Assembly: GCF_001431625.1 (NCBI RefSeq)
Contig: NZ_LLXT01000104.1
Coordinates: forward strand, 1 to 64,000
Reading direction: 5' to 3'
DNA length: 64,000 nt
Origin: Stenotrophomonas geniculata ATCC 19374 = JCM 13324
Lineage (GTDB): Bacteria; Pseudomonadota; Gammaproteobacteria; Xanthomonadales; Xanthomonadaceae
This document shows positions 44,040-52,082 of this stretch, in pieces (position 1 is the first letter of the stretch; each line of letters opens with the position of its first letter). Made by a program: the position numbers and the translations under genes. The notes under the pieces are model-generated. The model was not told the origin of the DNA, did not search any database, and saw only the letters and a program-made list of their open reading frames with translations.

Positions 44040-44556
44040 GACGGTGCGGGTTGGCGTACCAAGGCAAACGAACTCCCATCGAGAAGAAGGCCTGGCGGAT
44101 CTGTCGATCCCCACGCACCGGCCGCCATTGAAGGCAATCGGTGCATTCTCTCTGCTGCGGCGTAAATCGCAGCGATGGGTGTTCATTCGTTTATTCGAGA
44201 CGCCAATCCCGGCCCAGGCAATCTGCCTCGGCGCGGTGATCATGGGATCGCGCAATCACGGTGGTCTGTAAGGAAAGTTCTCAACTCCACGCAGGCACAC
44301 CAAGCGTTTCCGGTTCTGTGCCCTCCAGCATCCGCCGACTGTGTCGCCCATCACTGATGGCGCATATCGCCGCCCACGCCGACCGTGCACATGACGACTC
44401 CAGAGCGGCGCCGCCATGGCAATTCCGTCACCCGGCGCACGCAGGCGGGAATGTGTCATGCATGGAGCCGGAGGGTTCCATCCCTGCGCTGGCCCACCGC
44501 CCCGGGCAGGCGTAGTCTCATCCTGTCGCCTTACCCATCCACGCTGGAGTGCCACC

Positions 44557-44937
44557 ATGCCGCTCGCCCGCATCGATCTTCGCAAAGGTAAATCCGCCGA
44601 CTACCTGCAACGTGTCGGCGAAGCCATCTACCAGACCATGCGCGCGGTGGGCGTGCCGGAGAACGACCGCTTCCAGATCTTCCAGCAGCACGACGCCGGC
44701 ACGTTGATCTACGACCCCGGCTACCTGGGCGTGGACCGCACCGACGACTTCATCTGCATCCAGATCACCTGGAACGAAGGGCGCACGCTGGAGCAGAAGA
44801 AGGCGCTGTATGCCGGCATCGCTGATGGCCTGCACGCGGCGGTGGGCATCCGCCGCGAGGATGTGTTCATCAACCTGGTGGAAGTGAAAAAGGAGAACTG
44901 GTCGTTCGGCAACGGGGTAGCGCAGTACGTGAGTTGA
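44557..44937 (+). CDS. Tautomerase-family protein
   Basis: A 126-residue protein starting MPLARIDLRKGKSADYLQRV; Pro directly after Met would be the catalytic base of the tautomerase superfamily after Met removal. The second half (VGIRREDVFINLVEVKKENW) matches this class. The start at 44557 is set by that Pro. The physiological substrate is unknown. Confidence 0.85.
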   Translation: MPLARIDLRKGKSADYLQRVGEAIYQTMRAVGVPENDRFQIFQQHDAGTLIYDPGYLGVDRTDDFICIQITWNEGRTLEQKKALYAGIADGLHAAVGIRREDVFINLVEVKKENWSFGNGVAQYVS

Positions 44938-44947
44938 TGCGGGAAGC

Positions 44948-44972
44948 GCATCCACGCATGGCGTGGATCTAC
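44948..44972. repeat. GTAG REP at the chromosome/tail-module junction
   Basis: On the minus strand GTAGATCCACGC-CAT-GCGTGGATGC. Its GTAG contains the TAG stop codon of the late-control gene D. It marks the left limit of the phage-like module. Confidence 0.6.
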
Positions 44973-46042
44973 ACCTCGCTGCCGACCTGCTCGCCTTCGG
45001 TGGCCGCGGCACTGCGGGCCGCCTTCACTGCGTCGGCGCTGTTGGGTTGTTCGCACTCGATGCTGGTCACGTAGCCGTCGTGGCTGATGTTGTGCTCGGC
45101 GCGCTTGACCAGCCACTGCCCATCCACGCCATCGCGGAAGCCCTGCATCACCACCGTGGCTTCGGCCATCAGCGTCTCGCGGCCGGGCAGGGTGTAGCTC
45201 AGCGTACGCGTCTGCCGGGCCTGTTCCTGGTGCTTGGCGCGCGCTGCGGCTTCGGCGGCTTCGCGGTCGGCGTAGGCCATGCGCAGGCGCACGATTGGTT
45301 CACCGCTGCCCAGCTTCACTTCCTGGCGCTTGGCACCGCGTACATCGCGATAGTAGGCAATGGTGGTGCCGGTCTTCTCGCGTGAGACGATGCTCACTTT
45401 GTAGCCACTGCCATCGGCCGGGGTCAGGGTGACGTCGGGAATGCGCTCACCGCTGGCACTGGTGGATTCGCCGCGCTTGACGAACATCAGGCGGCCGCCG
45501 CCCGGCTTGGCAATGGCATCGTGCTGCTTGGCCAGGCGCAGCAGCAGGTTCATGTCCGACTCCTGCGACTGCACGGTCAGCGGCAGTGCGATCGACGCCA
45601 GCGATCCGCTCACGGCCGCGCTGAGTCCGTGCTCGCCGGCTATGCGCTGGACCATGCCGCCGATCGTCGTGCCCTTCTTCCAGGTGCGCGTCTTCTGCGT
45701 CTGCAGATCGTTCTTGCCGCCCTTGCTGGCCTCGAACGGTGCGGCGCGCGCGCGCAGGGTCATGCTGCCCGGGTAGCCGGAAATCTCCACCTCATCGCAG
45801 ATGTACAAGCCCATGCGCCGCACTTCGCCGTCATAGCCGATGAAGGCTTCCAGCTCCGCGCCTGCCGGCGGCAGCTGGATCGGATCGGACGGATCATGGT
45901 CGGCCAGCTGCAGCTCCAGCATGTCCGAGTTGTTGTCGGTCTCGTCGGTGATGCGCAGTGATTTGAAGCGCGACATGATCTTGTCGGTGATGTCCTGGCT
46001 GTTGGCCACCACGCGGAATGCCGGTGTGATGTTCAGTCCCAC
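44969..46042 (-). CDS. D: Late control protein D / tail protein (VgrG-Pvc8 family)
   Basis: A 357-residue protein of the P2 gpD class. LRITDETDNNSDMLELQLAD and the GTTIGGMVQRIAGEHGL and SQESDMNLLLRLAKQHDAIA segments are typical. In P2 gpD forms the hub of the tail. It is the last gene of the tail operon and starts within the end of gene X. Confidence 0.93.
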   Translation of the reverse strand: MGLNITPAFRVVANSQDITDKIMSRFKSLRITDETDNNSDMLELQLADHDPSDPIQLPPAGAELEAFIGYDGEVRRMGLYICDEVEISGYPGSMTLRARAAPFEASKGGKNDLQTQKTRTWKKGTTIGGMVQRIAGEHGLSAAVSGSLASIALPLTVQSQESDMNLLLRLAKQHDAIAKPGGGRLMFVKRGESTSASGERIPDVTLTPADGSGYKVSIVSREKTGTTIAYYRDVRGAKRQEVKLGSGEPIVRLRMAYADREAAEAAARAKHQEQARQTRTLSYTLPGRETLMAEATVVMQGFRDGVDGQWLVKRAEHNISHDGYVTSIECEQPNSADAVKAARSAAATEGEQVGSEV

Positions 46043-46248
46043 AGTGCGATCCCCTTGCGTTCGCCGGCGGGGCGCTGCACGTCTGGCAGAGTGATCGCGA
46101 TGCCCGCAGGCAGTACCGCGCCGCGGGCGGCCAGGCCCGGGTTGGCGTCGAGTATCGCGCGCAGAATGGCCGGTGATTGTTCGCCATAGTGCGCATGCGC
46201 GATGCGGTCAACGACGTCGCCGTCGCGGGTGTTATACGTTCGTGCCAT
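46033..46248 (-). CDS. X: Tail protein X (LysM-like)
   Basis: A 71-residue P2 gpX-like protein: MARTYNTRDGDVVDRIAHAHYG, then PGLAARGAVLPAGIAITLP, a LysM-type fold. It overlaps U upstream (17 bases) and D downstream (10 bases). Essential for tail assembly in P2. Confidence 0.92.
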   Translation of the reverse strand: MARTYNTRDGDVVDRIAHAHYGEQSPAILRAILDANPGLAARGAVLPAGIAITLPDVQRPAGERKGIALWD

Positions 46249-46699
46249 CGCTGTGCTTCCGCAGGGAGAGGGTGAATTCGTGCCGCTGGATTCCCGCATC
46301 GACGGTGAAGCCGGAGGCGGTGGCGTCGATCTTGTCGATGACCCACAGCCCCAGGTTTCCGCCCTTGCCGGTCAGCAGCCGCTGTGGCTTGCCCTGTGCC
46401 GCCAGCCTGCGCAGCTGCGAGAGCTCATTGCCGGCGCCCCGGAACGCATAGTGGATGACGCCCGGCAAGGTCATGCTGGCCTTGCCGGGGCCGGTGTACT
46501 GCAGGGCGGCCATCTGCCCGATGCGTTCCTGCGCAGCCCAGCCATATTCGTTGCTCTGCTGGATCTCCTGGAACACGGCGGTGTTGAGGCTGAACTTGAA
46601 GCCGCCCAGCATCAGCAGCACCGGGGCGTTGCCGGAGTCGTTGCTCTGGAAACTGGACAACAGCTTGTCGATGGATGCGGTTACGAACTCACGCTTCAT
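46232..46699 (-). CDS. U: Tail protein U
   Basis: A 155-residue P2 gpU-like protein with LLMLGGFKFSLNTAVFQEIQ, YGWAAQERIGQ and LPGVIHYAFRGAG segments. In P2 it completes the tail end. It overlaps X and follows T by 2 bases. Confidence 0.93.
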   Translation of the reverse strand: MKREFVTASIDKLLSSFQSNDSGNAPVLLMLGGFKFSLNTAVFQEIQQSNEYGWAAQERIGQMAALQYTGPGKASMTLPGVIHYAFRGAGNELSQLRRLAAQGKPQRLLTGKGGNLGLWVIDKIDATASGFTVDAGIQRHEFTLSLRKHSDGTNV

Positions 46700-46701
46700 G
46701 C

Positions 46702-49173
46702 TTAGTTCCTGTCTGCCAGGCCACCACGGGCAGCAACCGCGTTGCGACGCTGCAGTTCGTCGGCAGTGCGACGCGCCACCGATTCGCTGGATTCACCCGG
46801 TTGCTGGTGGATGGTGATGTTGTTGGTCTGTTGCTGCTGCACGGTGGTGACGCCGCGCGTAGTGGGCGATGGCATGTCGGGTGCGGTGCGACCGCGAGCG
46901 GCCTCGCTGATGCCGCCCCAACGCTTGCGCGCGCCCGGCGCGTCCAACGTGGCGACGTCGCCGACCAGGCCCACGGCGTCATCCAGGCCACCTCGGCCGC
47001 CGGCCCGCATGTTCGTGTACCCCACCATGCCGTTGCCGATCGCTTCCGCACCACCGGCAAGCACCTCCTTGCCGAAGTCCAGGCCTTTGCCGACCAGCGC
47101 ACTGACCTTGCCAATGCCCCCTTCGACGAACCCCATCAGCTTCTCGACGTAGGGCATGAGGAAATCCAGCTTCGGGATGAGCCAGTCGAACAGGGATTCG
47201 GCACCGGACTTGATCGCCGTCCACATCTTGCTCATTCCGATTCCGATCCCGCTGGCGACGGTCGTGTACACGTTGCCCATCCAGGCGACGTACTGCACCA
47301 GGCCGCTGATGAGCTGGATGTTCATTCTCAGGCCTTCCATCAGAACGGTACCGAGGAAGCTGCCGATCTGGGCAACGCGCGACAGTTCGTTGCCGGTGTA
47401 CTGTGCAGGTGCAAGCATCTTCGACAGCCAGTCCCAGGCCTGGCCGATCAACCCGCTCATGACTTCCCAGGCGGGGCGCAGCGGTTCAACCGCACGCATC
47501 AGTTCACCCATCGCTGCGGTGCCTGCACCGCTCAGGCCCTCCCAGAAGCCGCCCAGGAATGCCTTGATCGGCTCCCAGTACTTGCGCACCAGGATGGCGC
47601 CTGCGGTGATTGCCGCGATGGCGATCGTGATCGGACCACCACCGATGGCGGCCACGGCAGTGGCGACGATGCGGAAGCCCGATGCCAGGCGCATGGCCAT
47701 CGGCCCGAAGCGCCCCATCTGTGCCAGCAGGCTGCCACCACGGAACAGCTGGAAGGCCTTCTGCACGCCCAGGATCGGGCCCTGCAGGAAGGTCCAGGCG
47801 TAGCGAGCGCCGAGCACCGCCGTGCGCATGCCCAGCATGCCGACCACGATCTGGGTGGTGTTGGCGATCAGCTTCGGGTTTTCCTGCACGAACGAGGTAA
47901 CCCCGTTCAACAGCTCGGTCAGCTTGACCGCGGCCTCGCCCACCGCGGGCAGCAGTGCCGCACCGAAGGCCTTGGACAGGTTGTCCACGGCGATCTTGGC
48001 ACCCTCGATCTTCTGCGGATCGGTCTGCATCGCATCGGCATAGGCCGCATCGGTGGTACCCGCCGATCCATTCAAGGCCTTGTCGCGGACACGGATGTAG
48101 GTATCCCAGTTCTCGATCATCGGCTGGACGAAGTTCTTCGCCTGTGCATCGCTGAACAGGGTGCCGATCTTCTTCTGGTCGCCCGCGGTCGCCTGGATGA
48201 TTCCCTGCATCGCAGCGTCGAAGGGATTGCCGCCGCTGGTCTGTGCATCGCCGATGATCTTGCGCAGATCCAGGTTCAGGCTCTTCTTGGCCTTCTCCTG
48301 AATGTCCGGCGAGAGCACCTCGGACATGAAGCTCTTCATGTTGCTGGCGGCCTTGTCGGCGCCGCCGGCCGAGTCCAGCGTGGCCTGCAGGGCCGCGCCG
48401 AGGGTGGCGGTCGCCGAGGTGCCCTGCAGCTTCATCGCTTCGAACGACGAACCCAGGGTAGGCAGCACTGCGGCCATGTCCTTCAGGCCCAGGCCGCCCT
48501 GCCGGCTGTTGACCACCAGCACATCCAGCGCGCTCTGCATGCGCGAGGGATCGATATCGAACGACTGCTGCAGGGCGGCCGCAGCCTGGGCCACATCATC
48601 GATGCTGGCACCGGTGACAGTGGTGGTCCGCCCGACAGCACCGAGGCTGGCCTGGGCCGACTGCGCATCCATGCCGGCGTCGATCATCAGCCTGATCGAG
48701 CGCTGCAGCGCGTCGGCGCCCTGGTTGGTTGCACGCGACTGTTCCAGGATGGCCTGCCCCAGTGCGCTGACCTGGGCGCGGCTGAGGTTGGCTGCCACAC
48801 CGATCTGCTGGTTCTGGCGGGCGAAGCCGGAGGCGTTCTCGACCGGCTTGGCCAGCGCGGTAACGGCCGTGCCAAGCGTGCCGCGTGCTTCGCCAAATGC
48901 CGAGCCGAGCTTCCCGCGCTTCTCCAGGTTGGCGTCGCGCTTTGCTTCGATGCTCTCCAGCGCCACCTGCGAGGCACGCAGCGCATCGACCTGGGTACGC
49001 ATGCGGGCGTACTCCTTGCTGGTCGTACTCATGCGCGCGAGCCTGCGGTCCAGCAGGGTCACCTCGGTGCCGAGGCGCTTGATACCGTCGTTGGCAAAGG
49101 AGAAGGCGTCCTTCAGTGACTTGGACACCTCGCCGCCGATCGTGATCGTTGTCGTTTGAACGTTACTGGCCAT
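46702..49173 (-). CDS. T: Tail tape measure protein
   Basis: An 823-residue protein. The N-terminal part is helical (coiled coil near 25-65), a TP901-type core spans about 90-400, hydrophobic helices lie near 420-560 (PITIAIAAITAGAILV), and the C-terminus is a Gln/Asn-rich tail. Its length sets tail length: at about 1.5 angstrom per residue it predicts a tail near 120 nm, comparable to P2. Confidence 0.93.
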   Translation of the reverse strand: MASNVQTTTITIGGEVSKSLKDAFSFANDGIKRLGTEVTLLDRRLARMSTTSKEYARMRTQVDALRASQVALESIEAKRDANLEKRGKLGSAFGEARGTLGTAVTALAKPVENASGFARQNQQIGVAANLSRAQVSALGQAILEQSRATNQGADALQRSIRLMIDAGMDAQSAQASLGAVGRTTTVTGASIDDVAQAAAALQQSFDIDPSRMQSALDVLVVNSRQGGLGLKDMAAVLPTLGSSFEAMKLQGTSATATLGAALQATLDSAGGADKAASNMKSFMSEVLSPDIQEKAKKSLNLDLRKIIGDAQTSGGNPFDAAMQGIIQATAGDQKKIGTLFSDAQAKNFVQPMIENWDTYIRVRDKALNGSAGTTDAAYADAMQTDPQKIEGAKIAVDNLSKAFGAALLPAVGEAAVKLTELLNGVTSFVQENPKLIANTTQIVVGMLGMRTAVLGARYAWTFLQGPILGVQKAFQLFRGGSLLAQMGRFGPMAMRLASGFRIVATAVAAIGGGPITIAIAAITAGAILVRKYWEPIKAFLGGFWEGLSGAGTAAMGELMRAVEPLRPAWEVMSGLIGQAWDWLSKMLAPAQYTGNELSRVAQIGSFLGTVLMEGLRMNIQLISGLVQYVAWMGNVYTTVASGIGIGMSKMWTAIKSGAESLFDWLIPKLDFLMPYVEKLMGFVEGGIGKVSALVGKGLDFGKEVLAGGAEAIGNGMVGYTNMRAGGRGGLDDAVGLVGDVATLDAPGARKRWGGISEAARGRTAPDMPSPTTRGVTTVQQQQTNNITIHQQPGESSESVARRTADELQRRNAVAARGGLADRN

Positions 49174-49584
49174 GTACCGGCAATCCCTGAATCCACCAGA
49201 TGAACTTAGACACCCGCAGTGTCATGATCTCGCGCAGGCCCCAGCCGGTATGACCGGCCAGGGCGAGCACTCCCTGCCTGATCTGAGGCAGGGTCAGGTG
49301 GTAAAAAGCGCGACGCCTGCCTGCAGTCGTGCGTAGTCGCGCAGCGGCATCTTGCGCACGTCTTCCGGCGAGACCTCGCACAGGTTGGCGATCATCCGCA
49401 CCTCGCGCTGTGCGTCGCTGCCCTTGTCATCCTGGTAGCGCTCCATGTCTTCCACGGTCGGTTCACGCATGCGCAGCACGGCGGTTTCCATGCCATTGAC
49501 CTGGCGCGGGCGGGTGAGGGTGATCTCGGCGAAGCCATCGCGCTCGATGACGGTGTCGGTGGGGGTCTTGGTCTTGCTGGACAT
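49163..49584 (-). other. E': Frameshift product E+E' (tail assembly chaperone)
   Basis: The E frame reads GCG CTT TTT ACC ACC TGA. A slip by -1 at the T5 run (49303-49307) reads on as FYHLTLPQIRQGVLALAGHTG to a stop at 49163. P2 makes E+E' by a -1 shift on a T-rich slippery site at the same place, between E and T. The sequence supports the same mechanism. Confidence 0.8.
49294..49584 (-). CDS. E: Tail assembly protein E
   Basis: A 96-residue P2 gpE-like protein: MSSKTKTPTDTVIERDGFAE, then LRMREPTVEDMERYQDDKG and a C-terminal LRDYARLQAGVALF. It lies between tube (FII) and tape measure (T) and is also expressed as a longer frameshifted form. Confidence 0.9.
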   Translation of the reverse strand: MSSKTKTPTDTVIERDGFAEITLTRPRQVNGMETAVLRMREPTVEDMERYQDDKGSDAQREVRMIANLCEVSPEDVRKMPLRDYARLQAGVALFTT

Positions 49585-49668
49585 GGATGCGTTCCTGGAT
49601 GCGATGCGATGCGGTGCGATGGATGCGGGGGCGCGAGGCGCCCCCGGGTTCTTTAGTGCGGCGAGGGT

Positions 49669-50172
49669 TCAGATGCCCAGTGCGCCGCGGATGCCGGCCA
49701 GCACGTCCACGCCACCCTGGCGGGCGATCATGTTGACCACGTCGATCTCCTGCACGACCTGGGCACCATGGGTCAGCTTGTAGTAGCTCAGCGCCAGGTT
49801 GACCTTGATCGTGCCCTTCTCGCCGACCTTGGTTTCGCCACGGTCCAGCAGCTTCACCTTGCCGCGCATGTTGTGCACGACCTGGGTCACTTCGCCGTCA
49901 TCGCCTTCCAGCGCTTCGCGGGCGGTGAAGCCGTATTCCTTGCTTTCGATGACGTGGAACTTGCTCATGATCTCCGCGTCGTCGGAGGCGAACTCGACAT
50001 CGGCGGTCAGCTTGTCATGGCCGAGCACGATCTCGGTCGGGGCCAGCATGCCGCCGGCCTGGAAGTCCTCGGTCTTCAGCGACAGCTTGGGGGCGGTGAA
50101 GGACATCACGCTGCCGGCATAGCCCTTGCCGTCGACGTAGAAGTTGAAGTTTTTGCGGATCTTGCGCGCCAT
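49669..50172 (-). CDS. FII: Major tail tube protein FII
   Basis: A 167-residue P2 FII-like protein. KNFNFYVDGKGYAGSVMSF, then PTEIVLGHDKLTADVEF and NLALSYYKLTHG. It forms the inner tube of the contractile tail. It starts 2 bases after the sheath gene. Confidence 0.94.
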   Translation of the reverse strand: MARKIRKNFNFYVDGKGYAGSVMSFTAPKLSLKTEDFQAGGMLAPTEIVLGHDKLTADVEFASDDAEIMSKFHVIESKEYGFTAREALEGDDGEVTQVVHNMRGKVKLLDRGETKVGEKGTIKVNLALSYYKLTHGAQVVQEIDVVNMIARQGGVDVLAGIRGALGI

Positions 50173-50174
50173 GC

Positions 50175-51374
50175 TTAGAAGATCTCCGAGACGTAGTTGT
50201 TGTTCATGTGCATGCGGAAGGTCAGCTGCTCACCCGGGTAGGTCGGGGTGAAGTCGAAGTCCCAGTAGAAGCGGCCCTGGGCCACGCTGTCCGCTGCGTT
50301 CAGGTCGGGGTCGATCCAGCAGTTGCCGCCGAGGATCGCGCCCTGGGTCTTCAGGCCGCGCAGGAAGGCATTGACACCCTCACGCACGTCGTCGACGTAG
50401 GTCTTGCTGATGCCGCGGTCGACGGCCCACAGGTGGGCGGCTTCCAGGCTGTCGGCGATGATGTCGGCGGTGCGCACCACGCACAGGAACTGCCACTTCT
50501 GGTCGCTGCTGGCGGTACGGTTGCCCCACAGGCGGAAGCCACCTTCGCGGATGATGGTCGCCACGTTCGACTGGTTCAGCAGGTTGGCGCGGCTGGTCGC
50601 GTCGGACAGGCCGAAGTCGATCGCGCGTGCGGTACCGACCACGCCGTTGAGCTCCAGGTTGGACGGCGATGCCCACCAGCCGCGTTCGTTGTCGCTGCGG
50701 GCAATGGCACCGGCCACGGCACCGGAGGCGTAGCGGGTGACGATGGCATCACCGGACTGCACCAGCAGCGCCGGGTCGACCACGTAGACGCGCTTGGAAC
50801 CGGTCAGAGCAGTGGTGCTCTTGGCGGCGTCGTCGTTGCTGTTCGGGCCATCCTTGATGATCACCGCGCGCAGCTTGTCGGCAATGCCGAGCAATTCGGC
50901 CACGACCGGGTTGGCCAGCAGTTCGGTATCGCGCTTTTCGTGGGTGTGGGTGAAGCCCGGTACCGCCAGGATGCGGGGCTTGATGCCCACCACCGACTTT
51001 GCCGCCAGCAGTGCATGCACGCCGGTGTAGGCACCGGTCTGCGCGTTCACGCCGCCCAGCACGTTGGCCAGGGTGTCGTTCTCGGTGGCGCCCTTCTCGA
51101 CGCGGATGACGACCACAACCGCGTTGGACTGGTCGAAGATGGCGTCGAGCTGGCCCGGGAGGGTGCCCTCATCGACTTCGGTTGCGGCGTTGGCGAGCAG
51201 CTTGGCTGCCTGCGAACGCGAGGTCACCAGGACCGGAGTGTTGTAGGGGAAGGCGATCTTGTCGGCGCGGGGCGCGGTGCCCACGATGCCGATGACGCTG
51301 GTCGAGGCAACAGCGATCGAGCGGGAACCACCATCGATGTTGACGACCTGCACGCCATGCAGAAATTCGGCCAT
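50175..51374 (-). CDS. FI: Contractile tail sheath protein FI
   Basis: A 399-residue sheath protein. N-terminal FLHGVQVVNIDGGSRSIAV, central ATIIREGGFRLWGNRT and TADIIADSLEAAHLWAVDRG, and C-terminal YPGEQLTFRMHMNNNYVSEI. A sheath proves a contractile (myovirus or R-type) tail. Confidence 0.95.
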   Translation of the reverse strand: MAEFLHGVQVVNIDGGSRSIAVASTSVIGIVGTAPRADKIAFPYNTPVLVTSRSQAAKLLANAATEVDEGTLPGQLDAIFDQSNAVVVVIRVEKGATENDTLANVLGGVNAQTGAYTGVHALLAAKSVVGIKPRILAVPGFTHTHEKRDTELLANPVVAELLGIADKLRAVIIKDGPNSNDDAAKSTTALTGSKRVYVVDPALLVQSGDAIVTRYASGAVAGAIARSDNERGWWASPSNLELNGVVGTARAIDFGLSDATSRANLLNQSNVATIIREGGFRLWGNRTASSDQKWQFLCVVRTADIIADSLEAAHLWAVDRGISKTYVDDVREGVNAFLRGLKTQGAILGGNCWIDPDLNAADSVAQGRFYWDFDFTPTYPGEQLTFRMHMNNNYVSEIF

Positions 51375-51481
51375 GCGTTGTTTTTTCCTTGGTTGGGTGG
51401 GTGCTGCGGTCGCGATCTGCGCCGCATGGGTACATGTTCGTATCTGGCCGCGGCTGGATTAATTGCAGCGGTGGCCCGAAA

Positions 51482-52078
51482 TCACGGTTGCGGTTGCGGT
51501 TGCGGTTGCGCGGCCGGGTCGGGTTCGGGGGCAGTGACCATCACCCAGGCAGCACGGGCTTCATCGAAGGTGACCGGGTAGCTGCGATCTGCAGGCGGTG
51601 CCAGATCGGTGACCGATGGCGGCAGCGCGACCCCACGGGAAACGGGAGTCGCGAAGCTGGCATCGTGCTTGTTCCACAGCGGTCGCGAGCTGTAGTCCGG
51701 CAGCAGCGTCCATTCGCGGCGGCTGGCATTCCACGCGTTGTATTGCGCGGTGGTGCCATCCAGCTTGAATGGTTCGGACAGGGTCACGTCCTTGGGCAAC
51801 GGCTCGCCCAGCGCGAGGCGGTTGGGTACCGCCATCGCGGTGCGTGTGTCCCACAGCATGCAGTTGCGGAAATCGGCCACCAGTTCCCAGCGTGAGCCAT
51901 CCTCGGCCAGGCGCAGTGCCTGGTATTCGCCGGTAGGTTGGCGAGGCGCGACGTCCACGGTGAAGTCGGGCAGGTTCCAGGCGCCGTCCGGCGAAGGCTG
52001 CAGGCGGACCTTGCCCATGTAGGCGCGGGTATCGGGATCGTAGGAGTGCGCGAAGCGCGGTTCGGTAGGCAAGTTCAT
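51482..52078 (-). CDS. G: Tail fibre assembly protein (G-like)
   Basis: A 198-residue protein directly after the fibre gene (4 bases). FAHSYDPDTRAYMGKVRLQP, WNASRREWTLLPDYSSRPLW and FDEARAAWVMV are patterns seen in fibre chaperones. The end is a Pro-Gln repeat (PQPQPQP) encoded by a hexamer repeated four times (51485-51508). Confidence 0.75.
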   Translation of the reverse strand: MNLPTEPRFAHSYDPDTRAYMGKVRLQPSPDGAWNLPDFTVDVAPRQPTGEYQALRLAEDGSRWELVADFRNCMLWDTRTAMAVPNRLALGEPLPKDVTLSEPFKLDGTTAQYNAWNASRREWTLLPDYSSRPLWNKHDASFATPVSRGVALPPSVTDLAPPADRSYPVTFDEARAAWVMVTAPEPDPAAQPQPQPQP

Positions 52079-52082
52079 GTCC

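Noticed and set aside
46675-49119. An 814-codon open frame on the plus strand
   Set aside because: Exactly antisense to the tape measure gene; rich in Gln, His, Arg and Gly with no domain.
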